A DNA stretch of 14,352 nt from an uncultured Hungatella sp. (GTDB lineage: Bacteria; Bacillota; Clostridia; Lachnospirales; Lachnospiraceae): positions 1-14,352 of the forward strand of contig CAJTOT010000037.1 of assembly GCA_910577935.1 (NCBI GenBank), in the 5' to 3' direction. Shown here piece by piece: positions 7,141-14,270 of this stretch; position 1 is the stretch's first letter; each line of letters starts with the position of its first letter. Made by a program: the position numbers and the translations under genes. The notes beneath the pieces are model-generated. The model was given only the letters and a program-made list of their open reading frames with translations, did no database searches and had not been told where the DNA came from.

Positions 7141-8916
7141 TCAGGCAGTCACCTGTTTTCCTGTCTCCGCCCCGCCTGTTATATCCGTGGAGGTGTACAG
7201 CTGGTAATAAAGCCCCTTCTTCTCCATCAGATCCTTGTGGTTTCCTTCCTCCACAATATGGCTTCCCGATAGCACCAAAATCCGGTCGGCGCCGTGAATG
7301 GTCGTCAGCCGGTGAGCGATGGTCAGGGTCGTCCTTCCCCTGGCCAGCTTATCCAGTGACTCGGATACCAGATGCTCGCTCTCGTTGTCCAGAGCCGCCG
7401 TGGCCTCGTCCAGAATCAGCACCTTGGGCGCTTTTAAAAACACCCTGGCGATGCTGATCCGCTGCTTCTGCCCTCCCGACAGCTTCACGCCCCTCTCGCC
7501 TACATAGGTATCATACCCGTCTTTCAGCTCTTCTATAAACTCATGGGCCCCTGCCAGTCTGGCGGCCTCCATGACCTCCTGGCGGCTGGCCCCCGGCCGG
7601 CCGTAGGCGATGTTCTCATAGACGCTGCCGGAGAACAGATACACATCCTGCTGCACCACGCCCACGCTGCCTCTCAAGCTCTCCAGCGTCACTTTCCTGA
7701 TGTCCTGTCCATCTATAAGGATCTCCCCTCCGGTGGGATCGTAGAATCTGGGAATCAGGCTGCACATGGTTGTCTTGCCCCCTCCCGAGGGCCCCACCAG
7801 AGCCACCTTCTCCCCCGGCCGGATAGTCAGGTCGATATCAGACAGCACCGGCGTGTGGTCGTCAGGATACTCGAAAGACACATGGCGGAAGGCAATCTCC
7901 CCTTCCACGTCTTTCAATGGCGCCGCCCCCTCCTCGTCAAAGATATCCACATCCGCATCCATCAGCTCCATGAACCGCTCCACCCCGGTCATGCCTCTCT
8001 GGAACTGCTCCGCGAACTCGATGATGCGGCGGATAGTGGCAAGAAGAGTGGTCACATACAAGGTGTAGGCCACCAGATCTGCCGGCGCGATGAGCCCTCT
8101 TATCATAAATATGCCCCCCGCCACGATGACCACCACATACATCAGCCCGTCAAAAATCCTGATGGTATTCTGAAACGCCGCCATGTACTTATAGGTCCGG
8201 CGCTTAATCTTTAAAAATTCCCGGTTGTCCCGGTTGAACTTGTCGATCTCTATCTTCTCGTTGGCAAAGGCCCTCACCACCTTGTTGCCCAGAAGGCTGT
8301 CCTCGATCCTGGCGTTCAGCTCGCCGATATGGTTCCTCTGAAGTTTGAAAGCCTTCCGGACCTGGAGGTTAAAGTAAGTGCAGGAGACGGCCATCACCGG
8401 GATCAGAACGAAGATAATCACCGTGAGAAGCACATTGATCCTGGCCAATATGATAAAAGAGACCACGCCTTTGAGAAAGGCGATAAAGAATTCCTCCGGG
8501 CAGTGGTGGGCAAACTCCGTCACGTCGAACAGGTCGCTGGTGATCCTGGCCATGATCTGCCCCACCTTGGTGTTGTTAAAATAGTTGTCCGACAGCTTCT
8601 GCAGATGGCCGAAGGCATCCTCTCTCATGTCCGTCTCGATGGCAGCCCCCATGACATGGCCTGTGTACGCCATGTAGTAGCTCGCCATGCCGTCGATGAT
8701 CCGCAGCGCGAAATACACCGCTCCTATGGTCAAAATGGTCTGAACCGTCAGAGAGCCCAGATCACTCATGCCTACGTTGGTGATGTAGCGCAGGATCAGC
8801 GGCAGAACCATCTCGCACACCGTGGTCAGGGCCGCACAGAACAGATCCATAGCCATAACTCCCACATATTTTCTATAATATGGGATAAATCGCTTTAACA
8901 GTACCCCTGTCTTCAT
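7141..8916 (-). CDS. ABC exporter with fused membrane and ATPase domains
   Basis: A 591-residue half-transporter of the MsbA/BmrA/multidrug type, in which two copies would form the exporter. Residues about 15-310 are the six-helix transmembrane domain. The nucleotide-binding domain (about 340-575) is complete: Walker A GPSGGGKT at 375-382, Q-loop glutamine at 422/423, signature LSGGQ at 479-483, Walker B VLILDE at 499-504 with catalytic Glu504, and switch His535. All catalytic residues are intact and no second half-transporter gene is adjacent, which favours a homodimer rather than the heterodimeric pairs common in Firmicutes. The ATG at 8916 follows a GAGGAG site nine bases upstream. It is the first gene of the leftward cluster and is divergent from gpmI. 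The substrate (drug, lipid or peptide) cannot be told from sequence. Confidence 0.94.
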   Translation of the reverse strand: MKTGVLLKRFIPYYRKYVGVMAMDLFCAALTTVCEMVLPLILRYITNVGMSDLGSLTVQTILTIGAVYFALRIIDGMASYYMAYTGHVMGAAIETDMREDAFGHLQKLSDNYFNNTKVGQIMARITSDLFDVTEFAHHCPEEFFIAFLKGVVSFIILARINVLLTVIIFVLIPVMAVSCTYFNLQVRKAFKLQRNHIGELNARIEDSLLGNKVVRAFANEKIEIDKFNRDNREFLKIKRRTYKYMAAFQNTIRIFDGLMYVVVIVAGGIFMIRGLIAPADLVAYTLYVTTLLATIRRIIEFAEQFQRGMTGVERFMELMDADVDIFDEEGAAPLKDVEGEIAFRHVSFEYPDDHTPVLSDIDLTIRPGEKVALVGPSGGGKTTMCSLIPRFYDPTGGEILIDGQDIRKVTLESLRGSVGVVQQDVYLFSGSVYENIAYGRPGASRQEVMEAARLAGAHEFIEELKDGYDTYVGERGVKLSGGQKQRISIARVFLKAPKVLILDEATAALDNESEHLVSESLDKLARGRTTLTIAHRLTTIHGADRILVLSGSHIVEEGNHKDLMEKKGLYYQLYTSTDITGGAETGKQVTA

Positions 8917-8951
8917 GTCGTTTATCTCCTCTTTTGCTCCATGGTTTTACT

Positions 8952-8980
8952 AGTGTAACATAAAAGCATGTTTTTTTCCA
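8952..8980 (-). promoter_or_regulatory. Possible promoter of the leftward exporter-comEC cluster
   Basis: On the minus strand TACACT (8952-8957), preceded by an extended TG (TGTTACACT), lies 17 bases downstream of TGGAAA (8975-8980). The predicted start near 8945 gives a leader of about 30 bases to the exporter gene. Each hexamer matches consensus at only four of six positions, so this is the best candidate rather than a clear promoter. Another TTGACA on this strand (9060-9065) lacks a good -10. Confidence 0.38.
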
Positions 8981-9012
8981 TCTAAAAAAGAAAAAAACTG
9001 TTTTTACTTCTA

Positions 9013-9041
9013 TTGAAAGATTGTCTAAAATCATGTACAAT
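9013..9041 (+). promoter_or_regulatory. Strong sigma-A promoter of gpmI
   Basis: TTGAAA (9013-9018), a 17-base spacer and TACAAT (9036-9041) form a near-consensus promoter, five of six matches in each hexamer. The predicted start near 9048 gives an untranslated leader of about 84 bases before gpmI. An inverted repeat, ACAATG (9037-9042) with CATTGT (9057-9062), overlaps the -10 and start site and could be an operator, though six-base arms may be chance. Confidence 0.72.
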
Positions 9042-9131
9042 GTTCCTTGTGTATTACATTGTCAAAAATGGCAGCCCCATGAAACAGGACAGCTGCAAAA
9101 AAGAGGAAAAAGAGTATAAAGGAGAACAGCC

Positions 9132-10673
9132 ATGAGCAAGAAACCGGTAGTTTTAATGATTCTTGATGGTTACGGCCTGAACGACAAGTGCGAGGCCAAC
9201 GCTGTCTGCGAAGGAAAGACTCCCATCATGGATCAGCTGATGAGCCAGTGCCCCTATGTCAAGGGACAGGCAAGCGGCCTGGCAGTAGGCCTTCCCGACG
9301 GCCAGATGGGCAATTCCGAGGTGGGACATTTAAACATGGGCGCCGGCAGGATCGTGTACCAGGAGCTGACCAGAATCACCAAGTCTATCCAGGACGGGGA
9401 TTTCTTTGAGGTTCCGGAGTTTCTGCAGGCAGTGGAGAACTGCAAGAAGAACGATTCCGCCCTCCACCTGTGGGGACTGGTATCCGACGGCGGCGTTCAC
9501 AGCCACAACACCCATATCTACGGTCTCCTGGAACTTGCCAAGAGACATGGCCTTGAAAAAGTGTATGTCCACTGTTTCCTGGACGGCCGCGACACACCGC
9601 CGGCGTCAGGCAAGGGATTCGTGGAGGAGCTGGAAGCAAAGATGAAGGAGATCGGCACAGGCAAGGTGGCCACCGTTCAGGGACGCTACTACGCCATGGA
9701 CCGGGACAACCGCTGGGACCGTGTGGAGAGAGCCTACAGAGCCCTGACAAAAGGAGAGGGAACCCCGGCCGCAAGCGGCCCTGCCGGAATCCAGGCCTCC
9801 TATGACGCAGAGAAGTACGACGAGTTCGTGGAGCCGGTGATCGTCACGGAAGACGGAAAGCCGGTGGCAACCGTCCAGGACGGCGACTCCGTCATTTTCT
9901 ACAACTTCCGCCCGGACCGCGCCAGGGAGATCACCAGAGCATTCTGCGACGACGACTTCAAGGGCTTCGACAGGGGCAGCAGGCTGAACCTGGTGTATGT
10001 CTGCTTTACAGACTACGACGACACCATCCCAGGCAAGCTGGTCGCATTCAAGAAAGAGAGCATCACCAACACCTTCGGCGAGTATCTGGCCAGCCACAAT
10101 ATGACCCAGGCGAGAATCGCCGAGACAGAGAAGTACGCCCATGTCACCTTCTTCTTCAACGGCGGCGTGGAAGAGCCCAACAAGGGCGAGGACCGCTTCC
10201 TCATCCCCTCTCCGAAAGAGGTCGCCACCTACGATTTAAAGCCTGAGATGAGCGCCCCCGGAGTGTGCGACAAGCTGGTGGAGTGCATCAAGTCCGGCAA
10301 ATACGACGTGATCATCATCAATTTCGCCAACCCGGATATGGTGGGGCACACAGGCGTGGAGGCTGCCGCCATCAAGGCCATCGAGACGGTGGACGCCTGT
10401 GTGGGCAGAACCGTGGATGCCATCAAGGAGGTCGACGGAATCCTGTTCATCTGCGCGGACCACGGCAACGCGGAGCAGCTTATCGACTACGAGACCGGCG
10501 AGCCGTTTACCGCCCACACCACCAACCCGGTTCCTTTCATCCTTGTAAACGCGGACCCGTCCTGCAGGCTGAGAGAAGACGGACGCCTGGCAGACATCGT
10601 CCCCACCCTCATCGAGCTCATGGGCATGGAACAGCCCAAAGAGATGACCGGCAAATCCCTGTTGGTAAAATAA
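9132..10673 (+). CDS. gpmI: 2,3-bisphosphoglycerate-independent phosphoglycerate mutase
   Basis: A cytosolic glycolytic enzyme that interconverts 3- and 2-phosphoglycerate using two manganese ions and a phosphoserine intermediate. The 513 residues are full length for the family. The metal and catalytic residues are visible: Asp12 in LDGYG, nucleophile Ser62 in NSEVGH, His123 in VHSH, DGRDTPP at 151-157, GRYYAMDRD near 184-192, NFRPDRAREITR at 258-269, Lys334 in ETEKYAH, NPDMVGHTG at 400-408, ADHGN at 442-446 and His462. The ATG follows AAGGAG seven bases upstream. It is a single-gene unit with its own strong promoter, opposite in direction to all its neighbours. In related clostridia gpmI often follows tpiA in a gap-pgk-tpiA operon, so its separation here is a minor difference. 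Very confident. Confidence 0.98.
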   Translation: MSKKPVVLMILDGYGLNDKCEANAVCEGKTPIMDQLMSQCPYVKGQASGLAVGLPDGQMGNSEVGHLNMGAGRIVYQELTRITKSIQDGDFFEVPEFLQAVENCKKNDSALHLWGLVSDGGVHSHNTHIYGLLELAKRHGLEKVYVHCFLDGRDTPPASGKGFVEELEAKMKEIGTGKVATVQGRYYAMDRDNRWDRVERAYRALTKGEGTPAASGPAGIQASYDAEKYDEFVEPVIVTEDGKPVATVQDGDSVIFYNFRPDRAREITRAFCDDDFKGFDRGSRLNLVYVCFTDYDDTIPGKLVAFKKESITNTFGEYLASHNMTQARIAETEKYAHVTFFFNGGVEEPNKGEDRFLIPSPKEVATYDLKPEMSAPGVCDKLVECIKSGKYDVIIINFANPDMVGHTGVEAAAIKAIETVDACVGRTVDAIKEVDGILFICADHGNAEQLIDYETGEPFTAHTTNPVPFILVNADPSCRLREDGRLADIVPTLIELMGMEQPKEMTGKSLLVK

Positions 10674-10785
10674 GGCGGCAAAGACAGAAAGACTGGCGGC
10701 GTGCCCGTCATACCAAGGAAGGCTGCGACCCCCGCGGGCCGCAGCCTTCTCTGCTTCAGACCGCCGTTTGCCGTGCCGCCTTTTT
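10672..10785 (+). terminator. Nested inverted repeats after gpmI, possible terminator
   Basis: An inner hairpin, AAGGCTGCG (10719-10727) with CGCAGCCTT (10740-10748), lies inside an outer perfect nine-base pair, AAGGCGGCA (10672-10680, starting inside the gpmI stop codon) with TGCCGCCTT (10774-10782), followed by TTTTT (10781-10785). The inner hairpin has only a poor T-rich tail; the outer pair has the T-run but a loop of over 90 bases. GGCGGC at 10695-10700 could also pair with GCCGCC at 10775-10780. Termination here is plausible, but the order of folding is unknown. Confidence 0.42.
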
Positions 10786-10788
10786 ACG

Positions 10789-10833
10789 CAGACAGGGAGC
10801 GCGACTCCCTTGAGTCATGCTCCCTGTCTGTTT
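10789..10833 (+). terminator. Strong hairpin, probable gpmI terminator
   Basis: A perfect 12-base stem, CAGACAGGGAGC (10789-10800) with GCTCCCTGTCTG (10819-10830), is extended by GACTC/GAGTC (10803-10807, 10812-10816) across a two-by-two internal loop, capped by CCTT. Only TTT follows on the plus strand, so the T-run is short, and none follows on the minus strand. Position right after gpmI in a convergent junction supports a terminator role. Confidence 0.58.
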
Positions 10834-10966
10834 GATGCTTATATAGTAACTGAAGGTTTGGCGATTTGGCTGTGGCCTACTATATCATATTGAGAAAAGG
10901 CCAAAAGTGTTACAAGCCCGACCGGCCTCTGTCCCGATCCGCCTCGCCCCGGAGACAGCCGCGCCT
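10834..10966. other. Convergent intergenic stretch with small inverted repeats
   Basis: No gene is evident here between the gpmI terminator region and the end of the minus-strand zinc-ribbon gene. An eight-base inverted repeat, ATATAGTA (10841-10848) with TACTATAT (10878-10885), and a shorter TGGCC/GGCCA pair (10873-10877, 10899-10903) are present. Neither has the T-run of a terminator for the minus-strand gene, so where that transcript ends is not clear. Confidence 0.4.
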
Positions 10967-11680
10967 CTAGGACTCATAGAGCCGGCTGTATATCTCCTCG
11001 CAGAGGGAATCCACATACTCCGGATCCGGCAGGTCCCTGTTGGTGACCAGGAGATCCTGAATGATCTGAAACCGCTTCAGGCTCATCTCTTCCGCTTCCA
11101 GAGACTCCCTGTCTTCAACCCGGGCATCCACCGCCTCCGCCGTCCACCGTCCCGCAAACCATGCGATTATGTCGGCTCTCTCCTCCTTCTCCCTGGCAAT
11201 CTCCGGCTGCAGCTTTCCGGCCGCCTGAGAGGTATTCAGATACACCGCCAGACAGAACACTGCCATAACCGTGACCGCGCCCTGGAATATATACCGGGAA
11301 CCTGTTGCCATGGGAAGCCTGACAATGCCTGTCCAGCACAGTATGGAGGCGGCCAGCATCAGGGCTCCCACCATGAGAAACGCCGAGGCGGAAGACTTGA
11401 GATTCTCGTACTTCTGGGCGCTGCTCTCATAGACACCCACCGGCCTGGGGACAGATGCAGGCTGGGCCCGCCCCTCCCCGGACTCTTCCCCGGCGGTCTG
11501 GAGTTCCAGCTCCCTGTTCAGCTTCTCCAGGTACTCCTGCTGCTGCCTCAGCATCTCCTCCTGCTCTTTCTTTCTCATGGCCATGGCAGCCTCCTCCGAT
11601 TCCACCAGAGGCCCGCCGCAGTCTGTGCACACGGTAATGCCGTCCACGAATTCCATATCACACTTGGGACAATAGGACAT
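10967..11680 (-). CDS. Zinc-ribbon, coiled-coil, two-helix membrane protein of unknown function
   Basis: This 237-residue protein opens with a zinc ribbon, Cys4-x2-Cys7 and Cys18-x2-Cys21. A charged, Glu/Gln-rich segment (about 29-62, MRKKEQEEMLRQQQEY onward) should form a coiled coil. Two membrane helices follow, about 98-120 and 129-148, then a charged tail of about 85 residues ending LCEEIYSRLYES. With the ribbon and tail both cytoplasmic, the helices form a hairpin. The ATG at 11680 has GGAGGAG nine bases upstream; an earlier in-frame TTG at 11734 is excluded because the promoter lies between. It is a single-gene unit with its own promoter, convergent with gpmI. I recognise no named family beyond a generic zinc-ribbon domain; a scaffold or metal-dependent membrane regulator is possible, without evidence. 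Confidence 0.82.
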   Translation of the reverse strand: MSYCPKCDMEFVDGITVCTDCGGPLVESEEAAMAMRKKEQEEMLRQQQEYLEKLNRELELQTAGEESGEGRAQPASVPRPVGVYESSAQKYENLKSSASAFLMVGALMLAASILCWTGIVRLPMATGSRYIFQGAVTVMAVFCLAVYLNTSQAAGKLQPEIAREKEERADIIAWFAGRWTAEAVDARVEDRESLEAEEMSLKRFQIIQDLLVTNRDLPDPEYVDSLCEEIYSRLYES

Positions 11681-11722
11681 ATCGCTCTTCTCCTCCCCGT
11701 AAGGTTTTTCTTCTGTTTTCCT

Positions 11723-11751
11723 ACTATAGCACAACCGTTATGAGGATTCAA
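11723..11751 (-). promoter_or_regulatory. Extended -10 promoter of the zinc-ribbon gene
   Basis: On the minus strand TATAGT (11723-11728), preceded by TGC as an extended -10, lies 17 bases downstream of TTGAAT (11746-11751). The predicted start near 11716 gives a leader of about 36 bases to the ATG at 11680. This makes the zinc-ribbon gene independent of the esterase and settles its start, since any start upstream of the promoter would not be transcribed from it. Confidence 0.66.
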
Positions 11752-11775
11752 GCGGTTTCTTGCCCTCTGCCCTCC

Positions 11776-11841
11776 CTGACATGTCCTGTTTGGCAGCAGT
11801 TCAGATTCCCCCTGAACTGCTGCTCTTGTTTTTCATGTCAG
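11776..11841 (+). terminator. Nested inverted repeat with plus-strand T-run
   Basis: A perfect 12-base stem, GCAGCAGTTCAG (11793-11804) with CTGAACTGCTGC (11812-11823), has a seven-base loop and is followed on the plus strand by TCTTGTTTTT. An outer eight-base pair, CTGACATG (11776-11783) with CATGTCAG (11834-11841), encloses it and overlaps the esterase stop codon. The T-run orientation makes it a plus-strand terminator although both flanking genes are on the minus strand; for the esterase transcript it would be a hairpin without a T-run. Confidence 0.55.
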
Positions 11842-12668
11842 ACATCTGCCAGCCACTCTCCGGCCAGTTTGATCCAGCTCTGGCACCGGGGTTCTATCAT
11901 GTTCTCCTTGCCGCTGCTGGTGTCCTCCGTGGCCAGGGACAGCCCGTGGCAGCCCTCCGGATAGATGTGAAGCTCCACGCTCACCCCGCTCTTCGCCAGA
12001 GCCTGGGCCAAAAGCAGGGAATTCTGCACCGGAACCGAGGCGTCCGCAGCCGTGTGCCACACAAAAGTCCTGGGGGTGTGAGGGCCCACCTGATGTTCCA
12101 GTGAAACCAGATGCCTTTTCTCCTTGTCCTGGGCTTCCTCCCCCAGTAGGTTCTCAAAGGAACCTGAGTGGCAGAAAGGTCCGGAAGTGATCACCGGGTA
12201 GGACAAGAGCATGGCAGCCGGCCGTATCTGTTCCGCCCTGAGGCCCAGGGGGCCCCACACCAGCTCCCGGTTCCAGAAAGCTCCCAGACTGCATGCCAGA
12301 TGGCCTCCGGCCGAGAATCCGGAGACGACGATTCTCTCCGGGTCCGCCAGCCACTCCCGGCTGCGCTCTCTGATCCGGGCGACTAAAAGAGCCAGCTGCC
12401 ACAGGGCCGTGGGAAAACGGGCCGGTGCTATGGAATATCGGAGCACAAAGGCATGGAATCCCATGGACAGATACTGCATGGCAATGGGTTCGCCCTCTCT
12501 GGGGGACAGGTGCCTGTACCCGCCGCCGGGACAGATCACCACCGCCGGCCGTACCTTTTTCGTCCCCTCCTCGCCCCAGTCCAGCAGATAGGCATCTGCC
12601 CTGGCCACCGCCTCTTCCTTCCCGCCGCATTCCTCCGGCAGCTGTATCTCCCACGATAAATACTTCAT
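11838..12668 (-). CDS. Alpha/beta hydrolase, acetyl-esterase-like
   Basis: A 276-residue serine hydrolase of the acetyl-xylan esterase / BD-FAE-like group, which removes acyl groups from carbohydrates or small esters. The oxyanion-hole motif PGGGY is at 47-51, the nucleophile Ser119 sits in GFSAGGHLA, the acid is probably Asp209 in HTAADASVPV, and the histidine is His241 in GCHGLSL. There is no signal peptide, so it acts in the cytoplasm, for example on imported acetylated oligosaccharides. The start is not certain: the ATG at 12668 has AAAGG about 11 bases upstream, while a TTG at 12674 has the same site at five bases. The gene begins 33 bases after the solute-binding protein gene with no terminator between, so they are probably one transcript. 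The substrate is inferred from family and context. Confidence 0.87.
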   Translation of the reverse strand: MKYLSWEIQLPEECGGKEEAVARADAYLLDWGEEGTKKVRPAVVICPGGGYRHLSPREGEPIAMQYLSMGFHAFVLRYSIAPARFPTALWQLALLVARIRERSREWLADPERIVVSGFSAGGHLACSLGAFWNRELVWGPLGLRAEQIRPAAMLLSYPVITSGPFCHSGSFENLLGEEAQDKEKRHLVSLEHQVGPHTPRTFVWHTAADASVPVQNSLLLAQALAKSGVSVELHIYPEGCHGLSLATEDTSSGKENMIEPRCQSWIKLAGEWLADV

Positions 12669-12701
12669 TTTCAACCATACCTTTCTGCGTTTGTCTTGTG
12701 G

Positions 12702-14138
12702 TTACTGATCCTCCAGAACCTGGGTCACACCCTTTATAAGGTCTGCCGCCGCCTGTTCAGGAGTGATGTCCCTGGAACTCAGACGGCCGAAAAGCTTATA
12801 GTACAGACCGTCAGGGTTGGCCTTCAAGTCGTTGTCGTCAAACTTGGGGTCCTGGGTAAACTGGCTGTAGGCCAGAACCTTGGCGTTGGCCTCCTTGGTC
12901 ATGGCATCGCCGATATTCTTCTCGTTCAGATAGGCAACTGCCGCCGCGGAGCAGGGGATTCCTCTCTCTGTGGAGTTGATCTCCACGCCTTCCGGATCAT
13001 TCATCAGGAAATTCACCAGCATAGCCGCCTCTTTCGGATGCTGGGTGCTGGCCTTGACAGCCATATTCATGGATATCTTGGTAAATCCGCCCTGGTACTC
13101 GCCGAATTTGATGAACTCGCCGATGACAAACTCCTGATTCGGCTTATTGACGCTCTGCTCCATGGCGTCTCTCACCTTCACCACCGCGGAGTCCCACTCC
13201 ATGATGCCTGCGTATTTGCCGTCGATCCACTTGGAATTCTTGTCCAGGGAATCCGCCATGTCGCCGCTGATGGTGGCGATGCTGGGAATCACGTGCTCAT
13301 CTTCCAGCTTGTTTATGAAGGCGAAGCCCTCTGTGATCTCCTCTTCCGTGTAGTTCATCTTTCCGTCCGTCACCCAGTCCTTGCCGTACTTGGATTCCAG
13401 ATAATATACCATGAAAATAATCCGGTCGTACTCTCCGAGAGCCAGAGGATAGTACTCTTCATCATAGGCCTTAAAGGCGGCTCCCGCAGCCAGCAGGGAC
13501 TCCTCGTCTGTGGGGACAGGACATCCCACCTGGTCGAAGGTGGACTTGTTCCAGTAGAACAGACGGCCTGTGAGTGAGTTGGGGACAGCCATCAGCTTTC
13601 CGTCCACCTCATTTAACTTCATCTTATCTTCAGGGAACTGGGTCAGATCGATAATGTCCGCCAGCTGGTACAGATCATAGTAGGAGGTACCGCCCCGGCT
13701 GTAGTCCGTCACCCAGTTGGTACCGATCTGCATCACGTCGGCGCACTCGCCGCTCAGGATGCCCAAGGACTGTTTCTCTTCCCACCCTGTCCACGCGCCG
13801 TACTCAGTCTCCACTGTGATATAAGGATATTTCTCCATAAATGCCGCCACCAGCTTCTCCGTCGCCTCATGCCTGGAATCTCCACCCCACCATGAAAAAC
13901 GGATAGTCACCGGCTCCTGGGCCGCGTCTGTCCCCTGGGGCTCCTGAGTCTCCTGGGCCGTGTCTTTGCTTCCCTGAGGGGAATCCGCCCCGGTCTCCGC
14001 CGCCGTTCCTGCCGCTGTGGTCTCAGGCGCCGCGGCCTGGGTTGCCCCGCCTTCTCCCGAGCCTCCACATCCTGTTATAGACGCTCCCACCGCTGCTGTC
14101 AACACCAATGCCATAATTTTTTTCCACTGTCTTCTCAT
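12702..14138 (-). CDS. Sugar-type ABC transporter substrate-binding lipoprotein
   Basis: A 478-residue extracellular solute-binding protein, family 1, which captures a sugar or oligosaccharide for a membrane ABC importer. The signal peptide (MRRQWKKIMALVL) ends in lipobox SITGC, placing the lipid anchor on Cys24. A low-complexity Ala/Thr/Gly/Glu/Gln linker follows (about 25-75), then the mature fold starting ITIR-like at VTIRFSWWGGDSRHEATEKL, with GECADVMQIGTNW near 130-142, AVPNSLTGRLFYWNK near 184-198 and ERGIPCSAAA near 391-400. The start is the second of two adjacent ATGs, at 14138: AGGAGG is five bases before it but only two before the first. A GTG at 14198 is rejected because it falls within the operator-like palindrome and has no ribosome site. 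No permease genes are in the window; the esterase gene follows. Ligand unknown. Confidence 0.93.
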   Translation of the reverse strand: MRRQWKKIMALVLTAAVGASITGCGGSGEGGATQAAAPETTAAGTAAETGADSPQGSKDTAQETQEPQGTDAAQEPVTIRFSWWGGDSRHEATEKLVAAFMEKYPYITVETEYGAWTGWEEKQSLGILSGECADVMQIGTNWVTDYSRGGTSYYDLYQLADIIDLTQFPEDKMKLNEVDGKLMAVPNSLTGRLFYWNKSTFDQVGCPVPTDEESLLAAGAAFKAYDEEYYPLALGEYDRIIFMVYYLESKYGKDWVTDGKMNYTEEEITEGFAFINKLEDEHVIPSIATISGDMADSLDKNSKWIDGKYAGIMEWDSAVVKVRDAMEQSVNKPNQEFVIGEFIKFGEYQGGFTKISMNMAVKASTQHPKEAAMLVNFLMNDPEGVEINSTERGIPCSAAAVAYLNEKNIGDAMTKEANAKVLAYSQFTQDPKFDDNDLKANPDGLYYKLFGRLSSRDITPEQAAADLIKGVTQVLEDQ

Positions 14139-14189
14139 CATTTCCTCCTGTGCCGCTCCCCGCGGCTGTTGCTTATGGTTCCATAGTTG

Positions 14190-14203
14190 CGTAAGCACTT
14201 ACA
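14190..14203. promoter_or_regulatory. LacI/CcpA-type operator candidate
   Basis: The 14 bases read TGTAAGTGCTTACG on the minus strand, with symmetric GTAAG and CTTAC arms. They match the catabolite-response (cre) consensus TGWAARCGYTWNCW at 12 of 14 positions and equally resemble operators of other LacI-family regulators. The site is about 50 bases upstream of the binding-protein start. The best -10 (TATTAT, 14242-14247, minus strand, weak -35) would place transcription start near 14235, so a bound protein would act as a roadblock or near the start. Confidence 0.5.
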
Positions 14204-14270
14204 TGGTTTCATCTTACCATACATCCGGAAAAAAGATAGATATAATATGCACAAATTAATTCGTATTTTA

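Noticed and set aside
9079..9135. 18-codon leader reading frame whose TGA overlaps the gpmI ATG
   Set aside because: The ATGA overlap looks like translational coupling, but there is no ribosome site before its ATG, and the Lys/Glu-rich peptide is what the purine-rich gpmI ribosome-site region would encode by chance.
11681..11734. Longer N-terminus for the zinc-ribbon protein from a TTG at 11734
   Set aside because: The promoter -10 lies inside this extension, there is no ribosome site, and the ATG at 11680 has an excellent one.
10907..11743. Open frame of 278 codons on the plus strand
   Set aside because: Antisense to the zinc-ribbon gene, with no ribosome site and leucine/proline-rich antisense composition.
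12696..13577. Open frame of 293 codons on the plus strand
   Set aside because: Antisense to the solute-binding protein gene, which is well supported; no ribosome site or recognisable domain.
14139..14198. Longer N-terminus for the binding protein from a GTG at 14198
   Set aside because: It would place 20 polar residues before the signal peptide, lacks a ribosome site and overlaps the operator-like palindrome.
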